Shown piece by piece: positions 10,301-20,585 of a DNA stretch of 64,000 nucleotides; the first letter of the stretch is position 1, and each line of letters opens with the position of its first letter. The notes under the pieces were generated by a model. The model saw nothing but the letters and a program-made list of their open reading frames with translations. It did not search any database and was not told where the DNA came from. Source of the stretch: Pararge aegeria. Its lineage: Eukaryota; Arthropoda; Insecta; Lepidoptera; Nymphalidae. The stretch lies in contig NC_053197.1 of NCBI RefSeq assembly GCF_905163445.1, positions 13,454,001 to 13,518,000 of the forward strand, given 5' to 3'. The position numbers were made by a program, and so were the translations under genes.

Positions 10301-10452
10301 TAATATGGACCTATATAAAATTTCTTGACCGTGTGATTGAGAGATTTTTTAGTCATTTAATTCATAAAATCTGTAACAGTTTTCTGTAATAGCTTCGAAA
10401 TTTTAATACACTTTGCCTAACAGCTTTTTAAGTAGGAAACTGTCTTCATTTT

Positions 10453-10728
10453 GACGGCCGATTGGCGCAGTTTGCAGCGAACCTGCTTTCTGAGTCCAAG
10501 GCCGTGGCTTCGATTTCCACAACTGGCAAATGTTTGTGTGATGAGCATGAATGTTTTTCCGTGTCTGGGTGTTTATATGTATATTCTAAGTATTTATGTA
10601 TATTATTCATAAAAAATATTCATCAGTCATCTTAGTACCCATAACGCAAGCTATGCTTACTTTGGGGCTAGGTGGCGATGTGTGCTTTGTCGTAATATAT
10701 TTATTTATTTATTATTATTCATTTATTT
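10453..10728 (+). mobile_element. SINE-A copy, full length
   Basis: Starts gacggccgattggcgcag. The B box is damaged (ggcttcgatttcc). The body is conserved and the tail is TTTA repeats. It probably can no longer be transcribed efficiently. Confidence 0.92.
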
Positions 10729-10879
10729 GTTAGAAAAATGTTAATTACATTGTTGGTACAGTATTTAACATTTTTAAGTACTGATTTTACAAGAGTTATT
10801 GGAGTCTCTGTCTACATGACAGTGGCTATTTCCAGCCCCTTCTCTCGAAGAGCATGTGAAGCAGTCCGACCCAGTTATC

Positions 10880-10965
10880 ACTCATTATCATGATCATCAT
10901 CATCATCAGTACCGGCCCACTACAGAGCAAGGGCCTCACCACATTGCACAATTAAGGATTAGTAG
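10880..10965 (-). mobile_element. SINE-C 3' fragment
   Basis: 'catcatcatcatcagtaccg' followed by 'gcccactacagagcaagggc' is the reverse complement of the SINE-C 3' end and its GATGATG tail. Confidence 0.65.
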
Positions 10966-11139
10966 AACTTATAAGTAAGACTAAAAAATATAGTAAGACT
11001 TCTCATGCCCTTGACAACATTATGAACTACTGTTAAAATAAAGAAATTCATTATTTAAAATATTGAACACAAACTTACTCTACTTAAATTTAAACATTAC
11101 CGTATAACTGTGATTATAACATTACTTAAACTATATTAT

Positions 11140-11318
11140 ATCCATCCTTGTATACTTTATCCTGGAGAAAGGGCCTGGTGGCTTGAGATACAGGTTCTAC
11201 CTAGTTCAAGCATCAGTCCCCACATTATAAATGTATAACAAAATAACCCGTAAGCAACATTATATTGTACTCATACTTATAAGTAATGTGGAGAAATAAA
11301 TAAATCATTAATTCATTC
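11140..11318 (+). mobile_element. LINE 3' tail ending in ATTC-type repeats
   Basis: Near-identical to 62486-62632: 'cccacattataaatgt', 'cccgtaagcaacattatat', 'taatgtggagaaataaataa', then TCATT-type repeats. I interpret it as the 3' UTR of a non-LTR element. The next LINE remnant follows immediately in the same orientation. Confidence 0.6.
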
Positions 11319-11319
11319 T

Positions 11320-11660
11320 CAAAAGCTTAAGCGCCGTAAATACTCCGTTATTTGTAATGACTACGATTTTGCGGCGCTTGCGTTTGAGACTCTGGGGCCA
11401 TGGTCTTCGGACACCAAAAATTTTATTAACATAGTGTCACAAAAATTGGTCCTTACGTCTGGTGACCCAAGAGCTGGCGCTTATTTAGCCCAACGGCTAA
11501 GTCTAGCTATACAAAGGGGCAAGCGCCAGCATTTTGGGTACCATGCCCATAAGTGAACAGTTAGACGGCTTATATTTATTATAAATATTAATTTTAGTTT
11601 GTAATTATTATTTCCATCTATATGTATTATTACTTAAATAAATAAATAAATTCATTCATT
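11320..11660 (+). pseudogene. LINE polyprotein C-terminus with 3' tail
   Basis: Seventy-eight open codons (11320-11553, stop TGA 11554-11556) containing FAALAFETLGPWSSDTKNFI and RAGAYLAQRLSLAIQRG. The pattern 'ETLGPW....F......GDPRA..YL.QR.S.AIQRG' is the C-terminal signature of many arthropod LINE reverse-transcriptase ORFs. There is no ATG. The 3' UTR runs to an (AAAT)n/TTCATTCATTC tail ending near 11660. 5'-truncated and inactive; clade not determined. Confidence 0.65.
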
Positions 11661-11670
11661 CAACTAACTA

Positions 11671-11828
11671 TCAAGCATGCAGGTATCCTCCCCATCTTTT
11701 CCTTCACCAGTAACTCATTTAATTCATTGAACCAAACATAACTTTGAAAAGTTAGAGGTGCGTGCGACGATCGAACTCGGTCTCCCGAGAGAGAGGCTGT
11801 AGTTCTACTAACGCGGCTATCACGGCTT
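11671..11828 (-). mobile_element. SINE-C fragment with tRNA-like head
   Basis: Minus orientation: 'ccttcaccag' region, 'gttagaggtgcgtgc', decayed B box and 'gcggctatcacggctt', the SINE-C head. The 3' third is missing. Confidence 0.65.
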
Positions 11829-11871
11829 GTACTTACATACTTTTTTATTATCACTAATGCATAGTTAGTAT

Positions 11872-12320
11872 GGGAAGCGGTCATAGCCCACTAGGTAGGA
11901 CTTCGACTTCACTTCCGAGAGGCCTTGTTCGAATCCCAGCACGTACCTCAAACTTTTCTAAGTTATGTGCGTTTTAGGTTTAAGTTGACGATCGTAGGTA
12001 TCACAGTCCCCTTACAATTATGTAAACATATATGTATAAACGGAAGCTGTAATAGCGCATTGGGTCACTCGACGTCACTTTCGGAGGGGCCGAGTTCGAA
12101 TCCCTGCAACTTTTCTAAGTAATGTGCGTTTTTAAGAAATTAAAATATCACTTTCTTCTACGGTGAAGGAAAACATCGTGATGAAACCTGCATGCCTGAG
12201 AGTTCTCCATAATGTTCTCAAAGGTATGTGGAGTCCACCAATCCGCACTGGTCAAGCGAGGTGGACTACGGCCTTTTTCTTATTGTCGGAGGAGACCCGA
12301 GTTCTTTAGTGGGTTGATGA
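11872..12320 (+). mobile_element. Composite: two SINE-C copies around a LINE scrap
   Basis: The first head runs 11872-11978 (gggaagcggtcatagccc, then gttcgaatcccagcac). A LINE-CR1 3' UTR fragment at 11980-12042 follows (tttaagttgacgatcgtagg). A second, nearly complete SINE-C starts with 'aagctgtaatagcgcattgg' and ends near 12320. The LINE scrap is the reverse complement of sequence at 13627-13700. Either the two SINEs inserted independently or a SINE-LINE segment was duplicated. Confidence 0.65.
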
Positions 12321-12359
12321 TTAATGCATAGTAGAAGTCAACCCGCCTTGGACACTGTA

Positions 12360-12432
12360 ATTTGTAGGTTTTGGACCCACCATTCTTATAAGGAGGAGAT
12401 CTGTGCCCAGTAGTGGGATATTAATGATGATG
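12360..12432 (+). mobile_element. SINE-C-like 3' end fragment
   Basis: 'ataaggaggagatctgtgcc', 'cagtagtgggatatta' and ATGATGATG. The 3' end resembles SINE-C but is not identical to it. Confidence 0.5.
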
Positions 12433-13059
12433 TGATCCTAAACACCGTTAACAAAGTTAGAATTATAAAAAAAAATAGGTTGTATAAACAATCCAACGTG
12501 CAATGTTAAACCCTTGTAACTATTACAAAGGACGTTGTGTTTACAGTGGCATGCATACTATACAGTATGCTATGTATCTATGTACGTTTGTATTGCCATT
12601 GTTGCAAAGGTCGTCGACTCTTGGCACGGATGCTGTAGCTACTAGCTGGAGAGGTGAAATGAACAGTTGTGTACATTCAGTTTGAATTGTGGATATAAGC
12701 GAAAATTTGCCAGCATTTCCTTTTTGCTGTTAACAACTTTCAACTTGAACGTCATTATGTTTGCTTAGCGGATATTTATGTGTTTAAAAACATGATAAGT
12801 AAGACCAATAAAATAATACATTAGGTGATATCAAGTCATAAATTGTGATTCCCAAAGTAGTCCCCCAGCACGGCTAGTATTAGACAGCAGGAGACAATTA
12901 TGTCCCCGGGGATAGGATGAAAGTTTATCTTCTCCCACAGCTTTGTCAACTCTCAGAGCACTTGTGCACAAGTAGAAATAACATCCAAATAATATATGTA
13001 AAAATAATGAGGGGTAAACTTAAATGTAAAACTTTATTTAAAGAATTTTTAATTAAAAT
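12433..13059. other. No recognised features
   Basis: Nothing assignable. Two near-identical A/T-rich segments at about 13042-13060 and 13075-13105 (taattaaaattcaaaa) lead into the LINE fragment that follows. Confidence 0.4.
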
Positions 13060-13155
13060 TCAAAATTTTTTATTAAAGAATATTTAATTAAAATTCAAAA
13101 ATTCTTAATTCATGTAGGCCTATCCCAGGCACTTATGAAGCGTTCATGCATATCA

Positions 13156-13456
13156 TCATTTTCATCATCATCACCACATCAACCCATTACTGGCCCACTA
13201 CAGAGCACGGGTCTCCTCCCACAATGAGAAAGGGCCGTGGTCCACCTCGCTGGCCCATTGCGGATTGGTTGACTCCACATACCTTTGAGAACATTATGTA
13301 GAACTCTCAGGCATGCAGGTTTCCTCACGATGTTTTCCTTCACCGTTGAAGCAAGTGATATTTTAGTTACTTAAAACGCACATAACTTAGAAAAGTTGCA
13401 GGGATTCGAACTCGGCCCCTCCGTAAGTGATGTTAAGCGCTATCACCGCTTCCGTT
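13156..13456 (-). mobile_element. SINE-C copy, full length, nested in LINE
   Basis: Minus orientation from the CATCATCATC tail to the tRNA-like head (gcgctatcaccgcttcc), with the B box as 'ggattcgaac'. It is flanked by related 'cgttcat(g/a)ca' sequences, consistent with a roughly 10-bp target duplication with one mismatch. Confidence 0.85.
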
Positions 13457-13484
13457 CATACAAATATGTTTACTTAATTATAAG

Positions 13485-13627
13485 CAGTGACGTGCAATAC
13501 ATACATGCACCAAAGCTCTGCATACGCTAAAATTTTGTTATAACTCATTAATGCGAAGGATTATTCCGTTTTATGGCATCTGCCTCCTTTTTGCATACCC
13601 TGGTCAAAAACCCTGTGCACTCCACTG
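13485..13627. mobile_element. hAT-type MITE, 143 bp, nested in LINE
   Basis: Starts CAGTGACGTGCA and ends TGCACTCCACTG, a hAT-style CAGTG...CACTG inverted repeat. It is flanked by ATTATAAG (13477-13484) and ATTGTAAG (13628-13635), an 8-bp target duplication with one mismatch. Its interior ('gcaccaaagc', 'ttttgcataccctgg') differs from the other hAT-1 copies, so it is a related subfamily. Confidence 0.8.
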
Positions 13628-13700
13628 ATTGTAAGCGGATGGTGATAACTACGATCGTCAACTTAAATGCTACGAAGCTTCTCATGAGCTTTAGCCAATC

Positions 13701-13999
13701 TCAATTATAACCATTCTACTACAAACAACAAAACACTCAGAACGTAATGCTCAGTTAAAAATATAAGTTATGTTTTATTAAATCCGCTCGCTCAGTTCAA
13801 AAGCGAACGCTCTTCAGGCGATCAGTGTCAAGAGCTCTTGGATTGCTGAAAACTGAAAACTTCGCGCTATAATACAGCATGTACTTATGTTTGTTCAGTG
13901 GCGTATTTCAGTAAATTTTAGCTTTTCATTTGTTTCTATAATGGAAGGGCCAAGCAGATGATATAGAAAATCATGGCCTATAAACATAAAAAGACTTCA
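13701..13999. other. No recognised features
   Basis: A single 'cagtggcgtatttcag' at about 13897 looks like an isolated hAT-style terminus without a partner. Confidence 0.4.
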
Positions 14000-14490
14000 C
14001 AGGCCGTGCAAGGAACATGGCCATTCACAATTCGTTTAAAGGAAATTGGATACAATTTTACAATAAACTACCCATTGACATCTTGGAGATGTCTCTTAAA
14101 AAGTTCTAAGTTTGTATTAAACGTAAGCTTATTGAAAGACTACGTAATCGACAAAAAAGCTTGGGTGTGAATTATTGCTCTAACCAGGTTGCTCTTCTAA
14201 TAATTTTAAATGACAATGTGAGATGGTGATAGCAAAAAAATACTTCTTGGCTTCGTGGGCTTCTTCTTAGACCAGGACGCGTTTGGATCCCTCATAGCTT
14301 TAGTTTTAAGTTTACGAATATGGTTATCGCCATCATCTCACTACCGTGTAATTCTCACGTACGTATCAAAAGTGCCACCTATGGGCCTACTCAGTGGCGT
14401 GCATAGAGAGTATGCAAAGGTATCTCTATGCACGCCACTGGGCCTACTTGGATATAGATATTTTTGAATTTGACTTTGACTTTGACATGT
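14000..14490 (+). mobile_element. CR1/Zenon-like LINE 3' end, with nested hAT
   Basis: Plus-strand copy of LINE-CR1. The ORF C-terminal region (14020-14170) ends DYVIDKKAWV and a stop, but a deletion has removed the KSYYSI segment and shifted the upstream frame. The 3' UTR ends at 'gactttgactttgacttt'. A 49-bp hAT element interrupts it at 14392-14440. Confidence 0.75.
14392..14440. mobile_element. Minimal hAT-1 element, 49 bp
   Basis: Begins CAGTGGCGTGCATAGAGAG and ends in the inverted sequence, with only a few bases between arms. It is flanked by perfect 8-bp duplications GGCCTACT (14384-14391 and 14441-14448). The uninterrupted LINE copies show this target only once. This is a complete insertion consisting almost entirely of terminal inverted repeats. 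Confidence 0.9.
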
Positions 14491-14499
14491 CCTAAATAG

Positions 14500-14640
14500 T
14501 GCCGACCTGTGTCCATCAACCTGAGACGTAGACGCCAAGCCTCACGTACCTGTAATTACACCGACAACCACGCACTTTGAACCCGAACACAGCAGTGCAG
14601 TTTCGCAGTGGTACCTTTCCGATCTGTCTGAAAAAGCTCC
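14500..14640 (+). repeat. Interspersed repeat, unknown class
   Basis: 'cctcacgtacctgtaattac' and 'cacgcactttgaacccgaac' are shared with 30160-30350 (+) and, more distantly, 33378-33550 (-). I know this segment as widespread in Lepidoptera but cannot name its class. Confidence 0.5.
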
Positions 14641-14996
14641 ACTAATAGTTCAAGAAAAATTCAATTAATCAAATTTTAATATCGTTCTTTATATAAATGT
14701 TTTCTAAATTCAAATTGAATTTTCGGCCATTTTGAAAACAGCAACCATCTTGAACTATAAACTACAACTGTGGTGCACTATGACCGCTCCATCCGCAATC
14801 GCAACCATCAACGAGAAATTCTATCACTTCTCGTATTAATATTTAGAATGTCTTGCTCTCTTAGAATCTGTATTGATCGATGCTTTCGATGTTACTAGCT
14901 TATTATGTATGCATATTCAACTTTTTTCGTCTTGTTATTAATATGAAAACATATCTTAGATTCTTTAGAAATAGCAAAAGAGCACTCACACATACT
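14641..14996. other. No recognised features
   Basis: AT-rich sequence without a supported gene or repeat. Confidence 0.45.
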
Positions 14997-15295
14997 CAGT
15001 GGCGTGCATAGAGGGTATGCACAGGGTATGCAATCAATCAATTAATCAATCAATCAAAAATACTTTATTGCACAAAAGAAAAAATAAATAAAAGAGACAA
15101 AAAACAACAAAGGTACAATTAAATTTGTGTAACAAAGGCGGCCTTATCACTTATAGTGATTTCTTTGCAGATGATATGAAAGGAAGAAAATCTATAACGC
15201 GAGTTATATATACTTAAGGGTAGGCTTTCTATAACTCGTACAATGCCTATCCTTAAGTTTTTCATAAGTCGTACTGGAAAGTTTAATAACTTTAC
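14997..15295. mobile_element. hAT-1 element with a LINE-E tail inside, right end lost
   Basis: Left terminus CAGTGGCGTGCATAGAGGG. The inner part 15200-15280 (acttaagggtaggctttcta) is the reverse complement of the interior of the 53388-53588 copy. Between them lies a minus-strand LINE-E tail at about 15035-15180 ('aaaggcggccttatcac', preceded by an ATCA repeat). The right terminal repeat is missing. Confidence 0.6.
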
Positions 15296-15887
15296 ATTTA
15301 CACACATTCTTGATTCGTGAATTAACATATGTTTAGAAAGTAGGCCCTTCTATACCTTGTATATATTAGTGTAGTTACATATGTACACATACATTTATTA
15401 GGGCGCATAATGTTTATGAACGTTAAATGCTCATTATATAACCCAGCTTCAACGCAACTTCTAAACGCAATTTAATTTATCATTCTGGTTCAACGTTAAT
15501 AAAACGCGTTTCTTATTAAAATGCTTTGAGCAGAAAATCCAAGCCAGCTAATCCCTAACGCCATTTTGTAGGTCACCAACCACGCCATCAATTCATCATA
15601 CAGCGCTCATCAATCCACGTCGCTCTGAAACTATCTCTCGCTGAAAATTTAATTTAAATTTTCAGTTTGTGTCGAACATTCATTTTGAACTCGTACAGTT
15701 CGAGAACAATGGGGCACACGTACGATAGGGGCTCCATGTCCGCTAATTTTATTAGGACATTTCCTGTATTAGGAATAGTCTAAGAGGCTGGTTGAATTGT
15801 TCCTCAGGGCGTTAACTATCATCGCTAAGGCAGTATTACTTAATTACGTTGGGACTCTTTTCTTTTCAGTCCTATGTTCTTACTAGC
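15296..15887. other. No recognised features
   Basis: No assignable gene or repeat. Confidence 0.45.
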
Positions 15888-16075
15888 TTGCTAGCTGTTG
15901 CCCGCGTTCTTCGTCCGCTTATTTACCAATCTCGTGTGAACCATTTGTTCTTCCGTGACAAAAAGTTGCCTTTACTCTCAGTCCTTTCCAGTATCTAGGT
16001 TTATTGGTTGCTTAGTTAGTAGTTAGTCGGGCATAAAGTAAGGACAAACAAACATACTTTCGCATTTATAATAAC
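15888..16075 (+). mobile_element. RTE LINE 3' end fragment
   Basis: Opens with 'tagctgttgcccgcgttctt' and closes with 'acatactttcgcatttataa', the two ends of the standard lepidopteran RTE 3' module. It is diverged. Confidence 0.7.
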
Positions 16076-16953
16076 AGTAATATGGATTTGAGGTCAAGGT
16101 ATTTCATGTCAAGCGATGACAGGAACCATTGGTAATGTAATTTCAAATACTTGTTAATAGAAGTAATATAGCAACCAACCAGAAAATTAAAAAAATACCT
16201 AATTTGTTCAGTGTGGTTAGCTCAAAAATAAGGTATATACAGGTTCACTAACAGGCAACTTTCTAAATAGATAAATTCGCGTAAAGCTAAATCTTGAATG
16301 GAGATTGATTTTAATTTCATAAATAACAAAAGCGGAACAACGTCGCACCATTTTCATATACATTAATTTAATCTTCAGCTTTGTCATCTCAGAAAAATTA
16401 CTAGACTAGATAGGTAAGACTGAAATAATCTTAAAACGTAACTACTTAATCTTAAATAATATAGCTACTGAATTATAATTAACTATACAAATCAAAGCTG
16501 GCTTTGACTGTCCCGAACCTTGTTTTAGTATTGATGGCTATCCTAAAGTAGGATCCATTTAAACGAACGGGTAAATGGTATTTACTGAATGTTTATCAGA
16601 CGTTGAAGAGATAACATTGCAGTGAAGTTCTCTGTTGTTACGTGATAGTGTTGCCTTTATAGTGTGCTAAATGATTTTTTATCTACTTCAATATATAAAC
16701 TTTCCAATTATAGTTTTAACAGCGATATCAATATAGAAAAGTTCGAAGGAAAGTAATCGTCTTAAACTAAGGCAAGGTTTTAACCTATATAGCCATTTAT
16801 AACTCAAATAACCACCATCTGAAGTTCATCTGCTACTCTTATTCTTTATCTTTACATATCTAGTTTTTTTTTTTTATATAAGTAGGTTCTGTGCTGTCAT
16901 AATTGTCCACGTTGGCATCCCCATGCGACATACAATTGGAGAATACTTAATCT
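16076..16953. other. No recognised features
   Basis: Low-GC sequence. I find no coding frame, tRNA-like head or repeat shared with the rest of the window. Confidence 0.45.
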
Positions 16954-17006
16954 GAATACTCACTAAAACTCATAGATTATGTATCTATGAGTTTTAGTGA
17001 GTATTC
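16954..17006. repeat. Perfect palindrome, 24-bp arms
   Basis: Arms 16954-16977 and 16983-17006 are exact reverse complements around a 5-nt loop (tatgt). It is immediately followed by a TA-rich microsatellite. Confidence 0.9.
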
Positions 17007-17100
17007 ATATATACTATACACATAGATATATATATTTATATATATATATATATATATATATAGTTATATATATATATAGTTATATATATATATAAATATA
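17007..17100. repeat. (TA)n microsatellite
   Basis: Almost pure TA repeat with interspersed 'tagtta' and 'catag'. It can form cruciform or slipped structures and is likely length-variable. Confidence 0.9.
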
Positions 17101-17477
17101 ACTGAAATTAATAAATTTTCAACTTGTACTTAGCACTACCGTTAAAAGCGAAAATTTACCTCGTTACGCAACAGTTGCATAAATAACTATTCCTTAATAA
17201 TTTTATTTCACTTTAATATTTATTTATTTTTTCTGGTCGTAGATACGATTTTGTATCTATATAGCACGCAATTATTCATTTTAACTTCCTGTTTGCCTAA
17301 TTTAAATATTCGGCAAGAGTCGTATTAAAAATGAGCACTCAAGTTAAATTAGCAACGTCACATTTGCACCAAATGGGAGATGTGTTCTTAGTTAATAACG
17401 GAAAAGTTCTTACTTACATAGCGAAATTCCTGTTTCTACTTCCTGTACTACTAGCAACAAAAAAGGCAATGTATAAT
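17101..17477. other. No recognised features
   Basis: AT-rich sequence, nothing assignable. Confidence 0.45.
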
Positions 17478-17640
17478 AGGTAACGCCTAATCCAAGATTT
17501 CTATCCATATATCAACCGTTCACCAACATTTATCACGTTAACACACGTATAAAGAATTGGTGAAAAGTTTATTTTTCTACAGACATCACCAAATCGATTA
17601 AAGCGATGCCTAGGTTTAGTGATTCATTTTCAATTTCAAT
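17478..17640 (-). mobile_element. MITE-X copy
   Basis: Reverse complement of the element at 40692-40885. Shared landmarks are 'aggtaacgcctaatcc' at one end, 'attggtgaaaag' and 'tctacagacatcacc' inside and 'gcctaggttt' at the other end. Boundaries and target duplication are not clear here. Confidence 0.6.
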
Positions 17641-17766
17641 TTTTTCAGCACTATACGCTACACATAAATTTACATTTATAATACAATGTACCTACCCAGT
17701 TTGGGCGCAGCCATTTTTTTTTAATTAAATAATTTTATGAATTTTAAAACATAAGTAAGACAGCTT

Positions 17767-18045
17767 GACGGCCCATTGGCGCAGTTTGCAGCGACCCTGC
17801 TTTCTCAGCCAATGGCCGTGGGTTCGATTCCCACGACTGGAAAATGTTTGTGTGATGAACATGAATGTTTTTCAGTGTCTGGGTGTTTATCTGCATATTA
17901 TAAGTATTTTATGCATATTATTCATAAAAATATTCATCAGTCATCGTTGTACCCATAACACAAGCTACGCTTACTTTGGGGCTAGATGGCGATGTGTGTA
18001 TTGTCGTAGTATATTTATTTATTATTTATTTATTTATTTACATCG
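17767..18045 (+). mobile_element. SINE-A copy, full length
   Basis: Head gacggcccattggcgcag, intact B box GGTTCGATTCC, conserved body and a long TTTA-repeat tail. The LINE fragment that follows starts right after the tail. Confidence 0.93.
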
Positions 18046-18510
18046 TGTGAAATGAATAGAATGGAAAGAAGTATATTAAACATAAAATTAAAACATAAAA
18101 TTAGGTTAACAACTATTAGAAAGCGAATCAAGATTATAGACATAAAATACAGAATCAAAAAACTTAAATGGAAATGGGCTGGCCATTTAATAAGAAGTAA
18201 GACAGAAAAATGGGCAAAAGAAATTATGGAATGGTGTTCTGGATATAAAAAGAAAAGTAAGGGTAGACAGTATCGTAGGTGGGAAGATGATATTAAAAAA
18301 GTGGCAGGAACAATTTGGAAGAGAAAAGCAAGGAATAGATCTTTGTGGAGAACGCTTGGGGAGGCCTATGCTGGAGAGCAAGACAATCAAATAACCGGTG
18401 TCTAGTATAAAGCGTAATTTTGTACCAAAACAGTTGTTACTTTGAAAATACTAAGTAGAAATAAGTTGAAATGTAATATTTAACATTATTAATAAAGGCT
18501 TTTATTAAAG
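18046..18510 (+). mobile_element. Endonuclease-RT LINE 3' end
   Basis: Contains the open C-terminal ORF listed separately and a roughly 100-bp 3' UTR ending near 'aataaaggcttttattaaag'. The 5' part is missing. Confidence 0.7.
18052..18405 (+). pseudogene. LINE endonuclease-reverse transcriptase C-terminus
   Basis: An open frame of 117 codons plus stop, lysine- and arginine-rich. The segments LKWKWAGHLIRSKTEKWAKE and GRQYRRWEDDIKKVAG, then W..LGEAY, match the C-terminal tail I know from lepidopteran 'endonuclease-reverse transcriptase' ORFs (K.KW.WAGH..R...RW...GRP..RW.DD..K.AG..W......W..LGEAY). The catalytic RT core is absent, so the protein cannot be functional despite the open frame. The first ATG may be fortuitous. 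A decayed relative lies at 55827-55990 on the minus strand. Confidence 0.78.
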
Positions 18511-18988
18511 TATTGCTCTATGAGGTTTTTTTAAAATATTTTCCTAATACACGAAAATGATAACGGACATAACTAAAATAACGTAAGCCTCTGTAAATCG
18601 TAACAACCGTAAACAAACGATTTGGGTATTCTTTACCCCCCGAAACCTGTATTTGTGAAGGTGCAGTACCAGAGCTTAGCCCTTAACATATGCAAAGTCA
18701 CGTCCCCACTATCTTTGTTTGTTCAGCATAAGCTTAAAACGCGAGCGACGTCGGGGTACAAAATACATTTCTATTGCATTATACGTCTTCGATCTAGCAA
18801 TATGTCTGCATTCTAAGTATGTGAGATTTCAGAACCTTGTAATAATAAGTAAACGCTTCTGCATAATACCACACTTTACCCTACGGGGGTCTATCAAGCG
18901 GGTTTATCAAGAACGAAACGAGTTACGGGTTACGAAGACCAACCCTTTATCAGAAAAACATAATGTGATATATATTGTTATGCTTTGA
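18511..18988. other. No recognised features
   Basis: Two overlapping frames of 64 and 89 codons (18622-18816, 18719-18988) show no recognisable domain. Confidence 0.4.
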
Positions 18989-19261
18989 AAGCCGATCAGC
19001 GCAGTGGGCAACCACCCTGCTTTCTGAGTTCAAGGTTGTGGGTTCGATTCCCACAACTGGAAAATCTTTGTGTGTTGAATGTGAATGTTTTCCAGTGTCT
19101 GTGTGTTTATGTGTATATTATAAGTGTGTATGTGTTATATGTATTTTATTCATAAAATATTCATCAGCTATTTTAGTACCCACAACACAAGCTACGCTTT
19201 CTTTGGGGCTAGATGGCGATATGTATTTTATCATATTAAATTTATTTTTTATTTATTTTTT
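18989..19261 (+). mobile_element. SINE-A copy, diverged head
   Basis: A box 'tcagcgcagtggg' is slightly altered and B box GGTTCGATTCC is intact. The body has an extra 'tgtgtatgtgttatatg' stretch. The tail is T/A-rich. Confidence 0.9.
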
Positions 19262-20009
19262 AGGTTAGGGTTAACCCTATCCGAATAAAAACAATTTAAA
19301 GATTGCTTTCAATACACATAGTTTACTATATAAAATCTCTACATTTTCCAAGCTATTCTATACTGGTCTAGATGCAATATCAATTGGTAAGTTATGATGC
19401 AGTTAGATGATAGCGAACTTAATTCGTGGCAGTTATATGGCAGTTTTAAAAGCCCACCCCTAATCTGTTTCTACACGATATCGTACCGGATCGCTAAATC
19501 TCTTGGCTACACGTACTTGTCGTTAGTGTTGTGTGGTTGTTATTTTCTTTCTTACAATCATTAGTAGGTATACAAAGGTGACTTGATGTCCTGAAACTCC
19601 ACTGAGTTTGTAAAGACAAACAACACAAATCACAAATCCTCTGAAGCTAAACAAAATTTTGAAATGTAAGCGGGTAGGTGAATAAATACGCCGCCAGCAG
19701 GTTGAGATACCGCATCACGCAGTCCCACCGCCAGCTGACAAGAGGCACATAGGCATTTACAGGTTGTTCCCAGAATAAGATAACAATATTACTAGCCACA
19801 GCCGATGACCCACCAGATAAAGGTTTATGTAACAGTTATATTCAAGTAAGTGGGTATATCGAGACATTTAAGTAGATGTAAAAGAGTGTTAATCCAAATT
19901 ATGCAACTTTTAGAGTTGATATAACTAATTTGGTGCTGATTACTCTCTACGAAATTTATTTTCTGACGTCTTAATTTACATTGACGTAAAATATTAATTT
20001 ATTTATTTG
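19262..20009. other. No recognised features upstream of the candidate gene
   Basis: No repeat shared with the rest of the window. 19670-19830 is somewhat richer in GC. If the exon at 20956 is a first exon, this unique stretch is a place to look for promoter-distal elements. I see no specific motif. Confidence 0.35.
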
Positions 20010-20103
20010 TTCAAAATAAAATTAAAAATTAATTTATAACAAGTAGGCCTTCTGTATAAGCACTTTTGAAACGTCAAGTATGTCTGTTTGTTATAACTCT
20101 ATC
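20010..20103 (-). mobile_element. LINE-B 3' end, left part
   Basis: 'acaagtaggcc' then 'gcacttttgaaacgtcaagt' and 'gttataactct'. The element continues at 20586 after the hAT-1 insertion. Confidence 0.7.
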
Positions 20104-20585
20104 CAGTGGCGTGCATACGGGGTATGCACAGGGTATGCACTAAGCGGGAAGTGGACATAAAAAGAAAAATATCTCCAGCACGAGATGTAAAAAACTTATG
20201 GATATGCATAGAAACAGTTAAAAAAAGTCTGCCCTTAAGTTTTTATAGCACTTACTGGAGATTTTCTTCATTTTATATTTGACGACCGAGTGGCGCAGTG
20301 GGCAGCGACCCTGCTTTCTGAGTCCAAGGCCGTGGGTTCGATTCCCACAACTGTAGAGTGTTTGTGTGATGAACATGAATGTTTTTCAGTGTCTGGTTGT
20401 TTATCTGTATATTATAAGTATTTATGTGTATTATATTCATAAAAAAATAATTATCAGCTATCACAGTACCAATAAAACAAGCTACGCTTATTTTGGGGCT
20501 AGATGGCGATGTGTGTATTGTCGTAGTATATTTATTTATTTTTTTTATATTTATATCCCCTGTATACCCTGTATGCACGCCAATT
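20104..20585. mobile_element. hAT-1 element carrying a SINE-A
   Basis: Left end CAGTGGCGTGCATACGGGG. The right end (cctgtatgcacgcca, decayed terminus) mirrors it. It is flanked by ACTCTATC (20096-20103) and ACTCTACC (20586-20593), an 8-bp target duplication with one mismatch inside LINE-B. Removing the SINE-A leaves about 207 bp, close to the 201-bp copy at 53388. Confidence 0.8.
20281..20555 (+). mobile_element. SINE-A copy nested in hAT-1
   Basis: Head gacgaccgagtggcgcag, intact B box, body and TTTA tail. Flanking 'tttatattt' occurs on both sides (before 20281 and near 20545), consistent with a target duplication in the hAT-1 interior. Confidence 0.9.

Larger units (their letters stand above)
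13060..13700 (-). mobile_element. LINE-CR1 3' fragment split by two insertions
   Basis: Host pieces are at 13060-13155 ('atgtaggcctatcccaggca'), 13457-13484 ('catacaaatatgttt') and 13628-13700 ('gatggtgataactacgatcg'). Joined in order they follow the uninterrupted copy at 43640-43990. A SINE-C copy and a hAT-1 element fill the two gaps, so this LINE is the oldest layer. Confidence 0.75.

Noticed and set aside
17765..18055. 96-codon plus-strand reading frame
   Set aside because: It is a translation through a SINE-A copy. The same peptide words appear in other SINE-A copies on either strand.
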